A stretch of 64,000 nucleotides of DNA from Betaproteobacteria bacterium (GTDB lineage Bacteria > Pseudomonadota > Gammaproteobacteria > Burkholderiales > Usitatibacteraceae): positions 620,001 through 684,000 of the forward strand of contig JADKJU010000002.1 in NCBI GenBank assembly GCA_016720855.1, in the 5' to 3' direction. The notes beneath the pieces were generated by a model. That model had not been told where the DNA came from. It was given only the letters and a program-made list of their open reading frames with translations, and did no database searches. Within the stretch, counting starts at the first letter, position 1; each line of letters opens with the position of its first letter. Shown here one piece after another: positions 55,786 through 64,000 of this stretch. Both the position numbers and the translations under genes were made by a program.

Positions 55786-58098
55786 ATGAATGACGCTGCA
55801 CAATCGCCAACCGAAGAAGACGAGGCGCTTTCGCCCTGGTGGATTCGCGCCGTCGTGTTCGTGATGGCGCTCGGCTTTGCCGGCCTCATCACGATCACCC
55901 TGCTTGCCTACCGGAACGCCCCGCCGATCCCGGCGCGGGTCGTCGACGCGCAAGGTGTCGATCTGTTCAGCGGCGACGATGTCAGCGACGGCCAGGCGGT
56001 ATTTCTCAAGTATGGCCTGATGGACAACGGAAGCATCTGGGGTCATGGCGCGTACCTGGGGCCCGATTACTCGGCGCAGGCCCTGCATCGAATGGGCGAG
56101 GACACCGCCGAAGCGATCGCTCTGCAACAATTCCACGTCTCCCTGGCGGCATTGTCACTCTCGCAGCAGGCGGCAGTGCACGCCGAAACTGCCGTGGACC
56201 TCAAGACCAATCGATACGATGCGGCCAGGGATACCCTGCACCTGACGATGCCGCAAGCGGTCGCGTTTCGCCAGCAGATCGGCTACTGGCGCGATTACTT
56301 CCAGCATCCGTCACGCAATGGCGGCCTGGCGCGCAATCTCATCACCGATCCTGTCGAACTGCACCAGCTTTCGGCTTTCGTCACCTGGGCGGCCTGGGCG
56401 TCGGTGGCCGCCCGGCCCGGCGAGGACTATTCCTACACCAACAATTTCCCTTACGACCCGAGCGTGGGCAATCAGGCGACGTCCGGCGCGCTGTTGTGGA
56501 GCGCACTGAGCCTGATCGTGCTGCTGGTCGGCATTGGGGTCGTGCTCGTGAGCTTCGGGAAATTCGATCACCTCGGTTGGATCACTCGCGGCCATCACGT
56601 GCATCCGCAACTGCTGCCGGGGCAAGCCAGCCGGGGGCAGAAGGCATTGGTCAAGTTCTTCGTGGTCGTGGCGCTGCTGTTTCTGGCGCAGACACTGGTT
56701 GGCGGCGCCACCGCACATTACCGCGCCGACCCAGGCAGCTTTTACGGCTTCGATCTCGAGCGCATCTTTCCAAGCAACCTGATGCGGACCTGGCACCTGC
56801 AGCTGGCGATCTTCTGGATCGCAACCGCCTATGTAGCGGCGGCGCTTTTTCTCGGTCGCGCGGTGCGCGCCGACGAGCCGCGCTGGTTCGCCGGCTGGAC
56901 ACACGTGCTGTTCACGGCATTCACCGTGGTGATCGTGGGGAGCCTGCTGGGCGAGTGGCTGGGCATCTCGCAACGGCTTGGCCGCTGGTGGTTCTGGCTT
57001 GGTGACCAGGGTTGGGAGTACCTGGAGCTCGGCCGCCTGTGGCAGTTCCTGCTGGTCGTCGGGCTGCTGCTCTGGTTTGTCCTGTTGTGGAGACTGGTGC
57101 AGCCGCGCACGTTGGCCGATCCGGCGGCCAAGCCCCTGGTCAGGATGTTCATGCTGGCCGCGCTGGCCATTCCGGTGTTTTACGTCCCCGCCTTGCTTTA
57201 TGGCGCCAGGACCAACTTCACGGTAGTCGATACGTGGCGCTTCTGGATCATCCACCTGTGGGTGGAGGGGTTCTTCGAGTTCTTCGCCACGACGGTTGTG
57301 GCGCTGACGTTCCATCAACTCGGCCTGACCCGCCTAAGCGTCGCGCTGCGGGTGATCTATCTCGACGCCATCCTGTATTTCCTCGGCGGGCTCATGGGCA
57401 CCGGCCACCATTGGTATTTCACTGGCCACACCAACGTCAACATGGCGTTATCGGCGCTGTTCTCCGTTCTCGAGGTCGTCCCGCTGACCCTGCTCACGCT
57501 GGACGCCTGGGACTTCGTGCGCACGACGCGCGGCGAATGCGACGTGTGCGGGAAAGCGGTGACAACACCGCACAAATGGACGTTCTACTTCCTGATGGCG
57601 GTCGGCTTCTGGAACTTCGTCGGTGCGGGAATTTTCGGGTTTCTCATCAACCTGCCGATCGTCAGCTATTACGAGGTCGGCACGCTCTTGACCCCGAACC
57701 ATGGCCACGCCGCGATGATGGGAGTCTTCGGCATGCTGGCGATCGCGCTGATGGTGTTCGTGCTGCGCCAGGCCAGCGACGATGCGCACTGGGTTGGCAT
57801 CGAAAAGTACGTCAAGGTTGCCTTTTGGGGCACCAACGCCGGCCTGGCGCTGATGGTGGCGATGAGCCTGTTCCCTGGCGGCGTGCTGCAGCTCTGGGAC
57901 GTGGTCCAGCACGGGTACTGGCACGCGCGCAGCCTTGAATACACCGGCAGCGATCGCTCGCGTCTGATCGAATGGCTGCGGATGCCGGGCGACGTGGTAT
58001 TCATCGTGTTCGGTGCCGTGCCCCTGGTGATCGCTTCGATCAAGGGCTATCTCGGGGTGCGCGCCACGGCGACGGGCTTGAATTCGCGCGCCGGCTGA
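55786..58098 (+). CDS. norZ: Quinol-dependent nitric oxide reductase (qNOR)
   Basis: Reduces NO to N2O with electrons from quinol, in the cytoplasmic membrane. 770 residues from ATG 55786. An N-terminal extension with a cytochrome-c-like fold but no haem motif (VFLKYGLMDNGSIWGHGAYLGPDYSA) is followed by about twelve NorB-type helices with the His ligands in MRTWHLQLAIFW and the binuclear region LWVEGFFEFFATTVVALTFH and GTGHHWYFTG. CDVCGKAV between helices is a pair seen in this group. No FNR-like box could be found upstream, so its control is unclear. No NorC is needed for this type. Confidence 0.93.
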   Translation: MNDAAQSPTEEDEALSPWWIRAVVFVMALGFAGLITITLLAYRNAPPIPARVVDAQGVDLFSGDDVSDGQAVFLKYGLMDNGSIWGHGAYLGPDYSAQALHRMGEDTAEAIALQQFHVSLAALSLSQQAAVHAETAVDLKTNRYDAARDTLHLTMPQAVAFRQQIGYWRDYFQHPSRNGGLARNLITDPVELHQLSAFVTWAAWASVAARPGEDYSYTNNFPYDPSVGNQATSGALLWSALSLIVLLVGIGVVLVSFGKFDHLGWITRGHHVHPQLLPGQASRGQKALVKFFVVVALLFLAQTLVGGATAHYRADPGSFYGFDLERIFPSNLMRTWHLQLAIFWIATAYVAAALFLGRAVRADEPRWFAGWTHVLFTAFTVVIVGSLLGEWLGISQRLGRWWFWLGDQGWEYLELGRLWQFLLVVGLLLWFVLLWRLVQPRTLADPAAKPLVRMFMLAALAIPVFYVPALLYGARTNFTVVDTWRFWIIHLWVEGFFEFFATTVVALTFHQLGLTRLSVALRVIYLDAILYFLGGLMGTGHHWYFTGHTNVNMALSALFSVLEVVPLTLLTLDAWDFVRTTRGECDVCGKAVTTPHKWTFYFLMAVGFWNFVGAGIFGFLINLPIVSYYEVGTLLTPNHGHAAMMGVFGMLAIALMVFVLRQASDDAHWVGIEKYVKVAFWGTNAGLALMVAMSLFPGGVLQLWDVVQHGYWHARSLEYTGSDRSRLIEWLRMPGDVVFIVFGAVPLVIASIKGYLGVRATATGLNSRAG

Positions 58099-58157
58099 GC
58101 GGGGGACCGCGCTGCCGTAATATTCCGCAAAGCTGTAGACGCCTCCGGATTCCCTTC

Positions 58158-58595
58158 GTGACGATGGATGACCTAAAGGTATCGAAGGACGTCGACGCGC
58201 TGCGCCTGGTGGTGGTGTACGCCCTCAACTCCGGCGTCGTCGTTGTCGCCTCGATGGTCGCGATGGCCGTGCCATTGCTCAAGCTGCGTGCCCGTGCGAG
58301 ATTCCTGTTTGGACGCTCGCCCGGCTCGGAATGTCTGCAGCGCGTCCAATCAGCGGCGTGGTCCGTTCCGGGAGTCCGGGGGGTTTGTAACCTGCGCGTT
58401 TAGTTTGTGGGCCCGTACACGGTGCACGCCGGGATGATCGTCGAGCTTGCGCCGGAAATGGCAGTCCGGGAAGCCGATCGGATCGCCAACGAGGTCCACC
58501 GCAGAGTTCACGACGAGGCCCTTCCCGGTTACTGCTTCGTACAAGTGGCCCCCGAACCGACGCAACGCGACGCGGCCCTGAGCCTCGCTCAGTGA
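58158..58595 (+). pseudogene. Cation diffusion facilitator fragment with in-frame amber stop
   Basis: From GTG 58158 a reading frame runs through one membrane segment (LNSGVVVVASMVAMAVPLL) and the start of a CDF C-terminal dimerisation domain (CLQRVQSAAWSVPGVRGVCNLRV), meets TAG at 58401-58403, and continues in the same frame (FVGPYTVHAGMIVELAPEM, VREADRIANEVHRRV) to 58595. The two halves together match the cytoplasmic domain of CDF metal exporters; the transport helices are mostly missing. A decayed gene, unless the stop is read through. Confidence 0.6.
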
Positions 58596-59305
58596 TGATG
58601 CGCGGCGGCGTGTTCGCCCTCATGTGATTGCGGTTCACGCTCGGGGTAATGGCCGTGGATCCCCGTGGTCGCTGCGTCCCACAGCCGTTCGACGTAGTGG
58701 ACGTACGGCACATACGCTTCGACATATTTGCGGCCCGCAGCCACGTCGTTCGGATCGAAGGCCTGCTTCTCCGTCGCCGCGCGAAAGCGCGCGCGCACGC
58801 CGGTGCTCACCGCATCTGCCAGAAGCTCAATCACCGCGTCGACCGAGCCGGATTTTAGCGCGCGATCCGCGGCCGGTACTGCAGGCCCCAGGTCAAGACC
58901 CGCTGGCTTCAGCCCCGTAAAGGGGGCGCCTTCCCCGGCCCGATGGATGCGCACAAGTGTTTCGAAGAAGTGCCGATCGGCCAGCGAGCGCGCTTTTGGG
59001 CCGAGATCGCGAACCGCCTGTGCGTGATCGAACGCATGCCGGACTTCGGGCTCGTCTTCCGGACGCACCCACGGGAGCACCAGGTTCAGGTTCTTTTCCT
59101 CGACGGCCTTCTTCGCGAGCGCCACCAGCGGCCCGTCCAGGGTGTCACAATGGGCGAGCCCCCAGAACAGCAGCACCCCGGATTCAGCGCCGCCACCGGG
59201 CAGCAGATTGACACCAAATACCTGCGCGGCAATCCGCTCTGCACCAAGCAAGACGATGGCGAGCAGCAGTTGCGTATGTCGCGACGCTAACCGATTCCAA
59301 GTCAT
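58589..59305 (-). CDS. DUF6448-family protein
   Basis: 238 residues from ATG 59305, with GGAGG five bases upstream (an ATG at 59317 is less well placed). N-terminal hydrophobic segment (about residues 12-28), then AHCDTLDGPLVALAKKAVEEKNLNLVLPWV, HFFETLVRIHRAGEGAPFTGLKPAG and YVEAYVPYVHYVERL, the family's conserved blocks. Exported or membrane-linked, function unknown. Same strand as the DnrO-like and FmdE genes upstream; its own 3' end overlaps the CDF remnant by 7 bp. Confidence 0.85.
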   Translation of the reverse strand: MTWNRLASRHTQLLLAIVLLGAERIAAQVFGVNLLPGGGAESGVLLFWGLAHCDTLDGPLVALAKKAVEEKNLNLVLPWVRPEDEPEVRHAFDHAQAVRDLGPKARSLADRHFFETLVRIHRAGEGAPFTGLKPAGLDLGPAVPAADRALKSGSVDAVIELLADAVSTGVRARFRAATEKQAFDPNDVAAGRKYVEAYVPYVHYVERLWDAATTGIHGHYPEREPQSHEGEHAAAHHH

Positions 59306-59374
59306 AACGCCTCCCATGTCTTCAACTTGCCGTGAGCATTTTGCAACGAAATCGGGGAACCAGCTTGATGCCGG

Positions 59375-59854
59375 TCAGCGCAGCGCTTTCCAGCCCGGGT
59401 GATCGAAGTAGTCCCCATAACGGTTGACCGTCTGCACCGCCAGCACGGCACCCGCCGCCGGTGCGGTCTTCGACTTGCCCTGCATGGCGTCCGCCCCCGC
59501 GATGAGTTCGGCCACGATGATGTGCAGGTTCTCGTCAGCCGCGGGCTCGAGCTTGCACTCGGCGACGATCGTGGCAACCTTCGCTTCGACCGTCGTGCCG
59601 AGCATCTTGTAGTCGGCCGGCGTCAGCGTGCCCTTGTGGATGCTTTCGTGCTTCGCCGCGAGAGCGGCGCGCAGTTCCCCCATCGCCTTGCGAAGCGGCG
59701 CGTCGGTTGCCCATTTCTTTCCGTGGTCAAGGGCGAGCTTCGCCGGCTCTCCGGAGGCGTGTTGATGCGAATCGGCTGCGAAGGCGGCAAAGCCCGTGCC
59801 GAGAGTCAGTGCAGCGACAAGAGTGGCGGCGAACAGGTTGCGACGGGTAGTCAT
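59375..59854 (-). CDS. DnrO-like periplasmic protein
   Basis: 159 residues from ATG 59854, GAGGAG upstream. Signal peptide (residues 1-26, ending AFAAD). LDHGKKWATDAPLRKAMGELRAAL and the C-terminal GDYFDHPGWKAL resemble proteins called DnrO in denitrifying betaproteobacteria; a precise role is not known to me. It lies 10 bp after the FmdE gene. Confidence 0.65.
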   Translation of the reverse strand: MTTRRNLFAATLVAALTLGTGFAAFAADSHQHASGEPAKLALDHGKKWATDAPLRKAMGELRAALAAKHESIHKGTLTPADYKMLGTTVEAKVATIVAECKLEPAADENLHIIVAELIAGADAMQGKSKTAPAAGAVLAVQTVNRYGDYFDHPGWKALR

Positions 59855-59864
59855 GGAAATCTCC

Positions 59865-60470
59865 TCAGTGGTGAATGACGATGGTCTGGGGATCATCGGC
59901 GTGCTCGATCAGGAGCGTGCGCACGCGGGCTTGCCAGAGTGATTGGAACAGCGCCGCTTCCTCGGCCGTGGCCGTGGCGGCGAAGCAACGCTGCAGCAGC
60001 GGGGACATGCGGGGGTCCGCCGGCACGCGCTCCAGGCGAGCGAGCACCGTGACGGCGGCACCGGTATCGACACGCGCAAGCCGGATTTGCCCCGGGATGT
60101 CGACGCCGAAGAAGAGCAGGTCGCGGCGATCGAACTTCCCGCCGATGCCCTTGAAACCGGTGTCCTGCGTCGCGCCCGTGAGCAAGCTCACCACGTTGGC
60201 GACCACGCCGGTGGTGCCTTCCTCACGATGCTCGCGCAGTTCGACCCGAATGCCGCCACGCTCCGGCAGGGCGTTCGGATAGAGGGCGCCGAGCGCGGCG
60301 CGGGTGGACAGATATGCCGCCGCCACGGTCGGGCAGGAATGGCCGGCGAGCTTCACCACGTCGGCATAGCCGTATTCGATGACGCCGTCCTGCGCGGCTC
60401 CGAGAAATGCGGCCAGCGGGTCGCGGACGGTGATCCGCGGCGCGGCGTCAAAGAACGCGGGGAATTGCAT
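59865..60470 (-). CDS. FmdE-domain protein
   Basis: 201 residues from ATG 60470 with a strong AAAGGAGG. The segment VVKLAGHSCPTVAAAYLSTRAALGALY is the FmdE (PF02663-type) signature with a conserved Cys/His; the remainder (FFGVDIPGQIRLARVDTG) fits the same domain. FmdE proteins are linked to molybdenum and formylmethanofuran genes in archaea and of unknown function in bacteria. First gene of the leftward operon fmdE-dnrO-DUF6448. Confidence 0.78.
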   Translation of the reverse strand: MQFPAFFDAAPRITVRDPLAAFLGAAQDGVIEYGYADVVKLAGHSCPTVAAAYLSTRAALGALYPNALPERGGIRVELREHREEGTTGVVANVVSLLTGATQDTGFKGIGGKFDRRDLLFFGVDIPGQIRLARVDTGAAVTVLARLERVPADPRMSPLLQRCFAATATAEEAALFQSLWQARVRTLLIEHADDPQTIVIHH

Positions 60471-60501
60471 TTGTCGGCCTCCTTTCCCTGAATCGCCCGG
60501 C

Positions 60502-60557
60502 TTGCGCAATGCTTCCGGCATGTATAAGATAGTATCCGATTACTTACTAAACGTCAA
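60502..60557. promoter_or_regulatory. Divergent promoters with shared TetR-type operator
   Basis: Leftward: TTGACG (60557-60552), 17-bp spacer, TACTAT (60534-60529). Rightward: TTGCGC (60502-60507), 17-bp spacer, TAAGAT (60525-60530). Between and over both -10 regions lies a dyad AGATAGTA (60527-60534), six bases, TACTTACT (60541-60548), 6 of 8 pairs symmetric, centre 60537.5. The TetR gene starts at 60571, so one dimer could control both directions. Confidence 0.7.
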
Positions 60558-60570
60558 GCCGCGGATCCCC

Positions 60571-61206
60571 ATGGCCACCCTGAATGCCGTCCGTGCCGCA
60601 CCGCGCCACCGCCTGAGCACCAGCCAGCGGCAGCGCGAAATCGTCGCCACCGTGCTCGCGCTTGCCCGCGAGCGCGGCCCCGACACGATCACCACCCAGG
60701 CCATCGCCGACAGGATGGGCCTCACGCAGGGTGCGGTATTCCGGCACTTTCCCGACAAGGAGGCGATCTGGCTCGCGGTCTTTGCCTGGGTGCGCGAGTC
60801 GCTCGGCGCGGCGATCGCGGCGGCAATCGAGAAGGCGGATTCGCCGTTGGCGAAGATCGAGCGGGCGTTTATCGCCCACGTGGCCTTCATTGCGGCCAAT
60901 CCGGGCGTGCCGCGCGTCATGTTCCACGAGATGCAATACCCGGGCGATTCCCCGGTGCGTGCCGAGGTTCGGGCGATGATCACGACGTATCGCCAGAGAC
61001 TCAGGCAGCTCTTCACGCAAGCGAAGGCGGCGAACGAGCTTCCGGCAAGCCTCGACACCACGCTGGCGTCCATGCTGTTCATCGGCGCGGTGCAGGGACT
61101 CGTCATCCAGTCGTCGCTCGCCGGCGACGAGGCGGGAATGGTGCAGCGCGCGCGCAAGCTCCTTCCGCTGCTGGTCGACGGTTATCGCGGACGGAGGAAA
61201 CCATGA
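60571..61206 (+). CDS. TetR-family transcriptional regulator
   Basis: 211 residues from ATG 60571. N-terminal helix-turn-helix (about residues 14-62, REIVATVLALARERGPDTITTQAIADRMGLTQGAVFRHFPDKEAIW) with the TetR-standard RHFPDKEAI recognition and a C-terminal all-helical ligand domain. Drives, and likely represses, the MFP-permease-ATPase exporter downstream (ATGA overlap at 61203) and the divergent fmdE operon through the dyad at 60527-60548. Ligand unknown. Confidence 0.92.
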   Translation: MATLNAVRAAPRHRLSTSQRQREIVATVLALARERGPDTITTQAIADRMGLTQGAVFRHFPDKEAIWLAVFAWVRESLGAAIAAAIEKADSPLAKIERAFIAHVAFIAANPGVPRVMFHEMQYPGDSPVRAEVRAMITTYRQRLRQLFTQAKAANELPASLDTTLASMLFIGAVQGLVIQSSLAGDEAGMVQRARKLLPLLVDGYRGRRKP

Positions 61207-62387
61207 ATTTGCGCCCCGGCCGCAAGGCGGCGCTCGGCGCCGTCGGCATCGGCGTCGCGCTGCTGCTGGCATGGCTCGTGACGAGCCAGGGACCGCTCGC
61301 GTCGACCAAGGTCACCGTGGCGAAAGTCGAGCGAGGCACCCTCACCGCCAGCACGTTCGGCATCGGCACCGTCGAGGCGCGGCGTGCCTATGCGCTCGGC
61401 CCCACGGTCGCCAGCCGCGTACTGCGGGTCCTGGTCGACCAGGGCGATGCGGTCAAGGCGGGGCAATTGCTCGCGGAACTCGATCCCGTGGACCTCACGG
61501 ACCGCGTGACCAGCGCGCAGCTTGCGGCCGAGCGCGCGACTAGCGCCATTCGCGCCGCGCAGGCTCAGTTGGATGAGGCGCGCAGCCGCTCCCGCACCGC
61601 GCGGGTGAGTGCCGAGCGTTCCGTCGAACTGCGTGCGAAGGGATTCATCAGTCAGGAGGCGGTCGAGGCCAAGGCGTACGAGGCCACGGCTTCGGATGCG
61701 GCGGCCGATGCCGCGGCGGCGCAGTTGGCCGTGGCGGTGCGCGATCGGGAACGCGCGCTGTCCGATGTTTCCGGCGCCGGCAAGCTGAGGGCCCAGGCGC
61801 GCCTCGTGAGCCCGGTGGACGGCATCGTGACCTCGCGCCTCGTCGAATCCGGGACGACCGTGGTTGCCGGGCAGGCCGTGCTCCAGGTCATCGACCCCGC
61901 GAGCCTGTGGATCCGGGCGCGCATCGACCAGGGTCACGCGGGAGGTGTTCGCGTCGGGCAGCCGGTGGAGATCGCTCTGCGCTCGGACCAGAAGCGCACC
62001 TATCGCGGGCAGGTGCAGCGCGTCGATTGGGTGAGCGATGCAGTCACGGAAGAACGCATCGTCAATGTGGGCTTCGCCGCCCGGCCCGAAGCCGCCTCGG
62101 TCGGCGAACTGGTCGAGGTGACGATCGGCATCGACCAACTCGTCAACGCTCGCTCCGTGCCCACGGCAGCGGTCAAGCGGATCAACCGGCAGGACGGCGT
62201 TTGGCGGGTGCGCCAGGAACGCGCCATGTTCCAGCCGGTGAAAGTCGGCATCACGACGCTGGACGGGCGAAGCCAGATCCTCGATGGTCTCGAAGACGGC
62301 GACGAGGTCGCCGTGCACAGCGACAGGGCACTGCAGCCGGATGCCACCGTCAAGGTCGTCTCCGCCCTCGTGGGCTCCGCACCATGA
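61203..62387 (+). CDS. HlyD-type periplasmic adaptor (MFP) of ABC exporter
   Basis: 394 residues; N-terminal signal-anchor helix (about residues 8-27), biotinyl-lipoyl domain (LRVLVDQGDAVKAGQLLAEL and LVSPVDGIVTSRLVESGTTVVAGQAVLQV) split by a coiled-coil hairpin (about residues 100-180), then beta-barrel and membrane-proximal domains. Links the inner-membrane transporter to an outer-membrane channel that is not encoded here. Translationally coupled to both neighbours. Confidence 0.92.
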   Translation: MNLRPGRKAALGAVGIGVALLLAWLVTSQGPLASTKVTVAKVERGTLTASTFGIGTVEARRAYALGPTVASRVLRVLVDQGDAVKAGQLLAELDPVDLTDRVTSAQLAAERATSAIRAAQAQLDEARSRSRTARVSAERSVELRAKGFISQEAVEAKAYEATASDAAADAAAAQLAVAVRDRERALSDVSGAGKLRAQARLVSPVDGIVTSRLVESGTTVVAGQAVLQVIDPASLWIRARIDQGHAGGVRVGQPVEIALRSDQKRTYRGQVQRVDWVSDAVTEERIVNVGFAARPEAASVGELVEVTIGIDQLVNARSVPTAAVKRINRQDGVWRVRQERAMFQPVKVGITTLDGRSQILDGLEDGDEVAVHSDRALQPDATVKVVSALVGSAP

Positions 62388-63577
62388 TCAACCTGGCCGC
62401 CCGCGACATCCTGCACGGATGGGGCAAGTTCGTGTTCACCGGCGTCGGGCTCGGCCTGCTCATCGGCGTCACGCTGTCGATGGCGGGGATCTATCGGGGC
62501 CTGGTCGACGACGGGCAGGCGTTGCTCGCCATCGGCGGCGCGGATCTCTGGGTCGTTCAGCGCGATACGCTGGGTCCGTACGCCGAACCGTCGAGCGTGC
62601 GCGACGATGCCTATCGGGCGCTCCTCGCGGTCCCGGGCGTCGCGGAAGCCGGAAACGTCACTTACCTCACCATGCAGATCCAGCACGACGCAGGGGAGGT
62701 GCGCGTCATGCTCGTCGGCATCGAGCCGGGACACCCCGGAGAGCCGGGCTACCTGGTTGCGGGCCGCCCGATCACGCGCTCGCATTACGAGGCGATCGCG
62801 GACGTGCGAAGCGGCCTGAGGCTCGGCGAACGCATTCGCATCCGCCGGCACGAGTACACGGTGGTCGGGCTGACGCGCCGCATGGTGTCGTCGGGCGGGG
62901 ACCCGATGATCTTCGTGCCGCTCAAGGATGCGCAGGAGGTGCAGTTCCTCAAGGACAACGATGCGCTCGTCAACGAGCGGGCGCGAACCGCCGCCAATCC
63001 CGAATTCAACCGCCCGGGCGTGCCCGGGCTCCTCGAGGCGGTGCAGGCCAGCCAGTCCAACAGCCACAGCGTGAACGTCGTGCTGCTGCGGCTGGCCCCC
63101 TCCGCCGACGAAATGAAGGTGGCGGACCAGATTCGGCGCTGGAAGCATCTGGAGGCCTACACGCGCTCCGACATGAACGAGATCCTCGTTGCCAAGCTGA
63201 TCGACACCTCGGCAAGGCAGATATTCATGTTCCTCGTGATCCTCTCGATCGTGAGCGCCGCCATCGTCGCGTTCATCATCTACACGATGACCCTGAACAA
63301 GGTGCGCGAAATCGCGGTCCTGAAGCTGATCGGCGCGCGCAACAGCACCATCGCCGGGATGATCCTGCAGCAGGCGCTCGGCCTGGGCGCGATCGGCTTC
63401 ATCGTCGGGCGCACCGCCGCGACGATGTGGGCCCCGATCTTTCCCAAGTACGTGCTGCTGCTCCCCGGGGACGCCGTGCGCGGCGCGCTGCTCGTGCTGG
63501 CGATCTGCGCGCTGGCGAGCGTTGTCGCGATCCGCGCCGCGCTGCGCGTGGATCCCGCGGCGGCGATCGGGGGATAG
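62384..63577 (+). CDS. MacB/FtsX-type ABC transporter permease
   Basis: 397 residues; one N-terminal transmembrane helix (residues about 15-38), a large periplasmic MacB-PCD domain (about 40-260) and three C-terminal helices with TMTLNKVREIAVLKLIGARNSTIAGMILQQA, the FtsX-family cytoplasmic coupling loop. Works as a dimer in a mechanotransmission-type exporter together with the adaptor before it and the ATPase after it. ATGA overlap with the adaptor gene. Confidence 0.9.
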   Translation: MINLAARDILHGWGKFVFTGVGLGLLIGVTLSMAGIYRGLVDDGQALLAIGGADLWVVQRDTLGPYAEPSSVRDDAYRALLAVPGVAEAGNVTYLTMQIQHDAGEVRVMLVGIEPGHPGEPGYLVAGRPITRSHYEAIADVRSGLRLGERIRIRRHEYTVVGLTRRMVSSGGDPMIFVPLKDAQEVQFLKDNDALVNERARTAANPEFNRPGVPGLLEAVQASQSNSHSVNVVLLRLAPSADEMKVADQIRRWKHLEAYTRSDMNEILVAKLIDTSARQIFMFLVILSIVSAAIVAFIIYTMTLNKVREIAVLKLIGARNSTIAGMILQQALGLGAIGFIVGRTAATMWAPIFPKYVLLLPGDAVRGALLVLAICALASVVAIRAALRVDPAAAIGG

Positions 63578-64000
63578 GTGAATCCGGCGATCGAAATCGG
63601 CGGGCTCACCAAGCGTTACGGCGAGGGCGACGCCGCCGTCGATGCGCTGAAGGGCGTGGACATGGTCATCGAGCCGGGCGAGGTGGTGGGGTTGATCGGC
63701 CCCAGCGGCTCCGGCAAGAGCACGCTGCTCAAATGCCTCGGCGCGGTGATCGAGCCCACGACGGGCCGGATGGCGCTGGCCGGCGAGACGATCTATGACA
63801 ATGGCTGGAAGGTTGCCGATCTGCGGGCGCTGCGCCGCGACCGCATCGGGTTCGTGTTCCAGGCCCCCTACCTCATCCCGTTCCTGGACGTCACCGAGAA
63901 CGTGGCGCTGCTGCCGATGCTCGCCGGCGTGCCGAATGGCAAGGCGCGCGACCGGGCGCGGGAGATGCTCGCGGCACTGGATGTCGGGCATCGCGCGCAG
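63578..64000 (+). CDS. ABC transporter ATP-binding protein, MacB/LolD-type (partial)
   Basis: Begins at GTG 63578 directly after the permease stop and runs off the right edge; 141 residues are visible. Walker A GPSGSGKSTLLKC, Q-loop in RIGFVFQAPYLIPFLDVTENV; signature and Walker B lie outside. Energises the exporter of the preceding two genes. The product is 'MNPAIEIGGLTKRYGEG' at its start, a normal length for a LolD-type ATPase. Confidence 0.93.
   Translation, partial: MNPAIEIGGLTKRYGEGDAAVDALKGVDMVIEPGEVVGLIGPSGSGKSTLLKCLGAVIEPTTGRMALAGETIYDNGWKVADLRALRRDRIGFVFQAPYLIPFLDVTENVALLPMLAGVPNGKARDRAREMLAALDVGHRAQ

Noticed and set aside
59365..59378. TTGATGCCGGTCAG as an FNR box for the DUF6448 gene
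   Set aside because: The right arm fits only 3 of 5, it lies in the 3' end of the DnrO-like gene, and no -10 is found at class II distance.

Overview
The window is high-GC DNA (about two thirds G+C by eye), densely packed, with many ATGA-type start/stop overlaps. Gene content fits a betaproteobacterium: Bug-family (TctC-like) solute-binding proteins, a CIRCE-controlled groESL operon, ubiquinone rather than menaquinone genes, PadR and Rrf2 regulators, and a quinol nitric oxide reductase. Together with O2-independent ubiquinone synthesis and candidate FNR-type boxes, this suggests a facultative or microaerobic, possibly denitrifying lifestyle. The assignment rests on gene families only; no rRNA gene is present.

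Layout, left to right. 1-3.7 kb: a truncated DsbD/ScsB-type gene (leftward), an RlmL-like rRNA methyltransferase and a membrane protein. 3.6-8.4 kb: an anaerobic ubiquinone block, ubiT-like, ubiU, ubiV, second ubiT-like, then a ThDP-dependent 2-oxo acid decarboxylase; two almost identical FNR-like boxes precede it. 8.4-11.6 kb: a leftward operon (small unknown gene, bioA, dacB) and a REP-like palindrome. 11.8-16.2 kb: an unknown protein, a membrane protein with a degenerate GGDEF domain, a haem-binding DUF3365 protein, and groES-groEL with a textbook promoter and CIRCE. 16.2-20.6 kb, leftward: a TumE-type toxin and its antitoxin joined to a spermidine-synthase-like gene, and a large DUF349 protein. 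20.7-23.1 kb: PadR regulator coupled to an octahaem cytochrome c. 23.1-30.1 kb: a YhiN-type flavoprotein and a leftward sugar-acid operon (IlvD/Edd dehydratase, 2-hydroxyacid dehydrogenase, Bug protein, GarL-like aldolase), with a collapsed second Bug gene and an AbrB-family membrane protein.

30.2-43.6 kb: a complete 14-gene nuoA-N operon for complex I, of an atypical type with a short NuoG, interrupted between nuoK and nuoL by a G-homopolymer tract. 43.6 kb: tRNA-Phe with promoter and terminator. 43.9-50.1 kb: Rrf2 regulator and sufBCDSUT for Fe-S assembly. 50.1-54.3 kb: a uracil-DNA-glycosylase-family protein, two AhpD-like proteins, two DUF488 proteins, a DUF3330 protein, then sdhC-sdhD-sdhB with no sdhA. 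54.4-58.6 kb: trpS, a small FPASDPP protein, quinol nitric oxide reductase and a nonsense-interrupted cation-efflux fragment. 58.6-64 kb: a leftward FmdE/DnrO-like/DUF6448 operon divergent from a TetR-MFP-permease-ATPase efflux operon that runs off the right edge; the two share one promoter/operator region.

Taken together, much of the window is respiratory: quinone synthesis without oxygen, complex I, part of complex II, NO reduction, a multihaem cytochrome and Fe-S cluster assembly. The points most worth checking are the Ser-for-Cys change in UbiU with the twin FNR-like boxes, the promoter-embedded nested operator of the TumE system, the PadR/octahaem operon, the missing sdhA, the short-NuoG complex I, and the in-frame repeat inserted in bioA.
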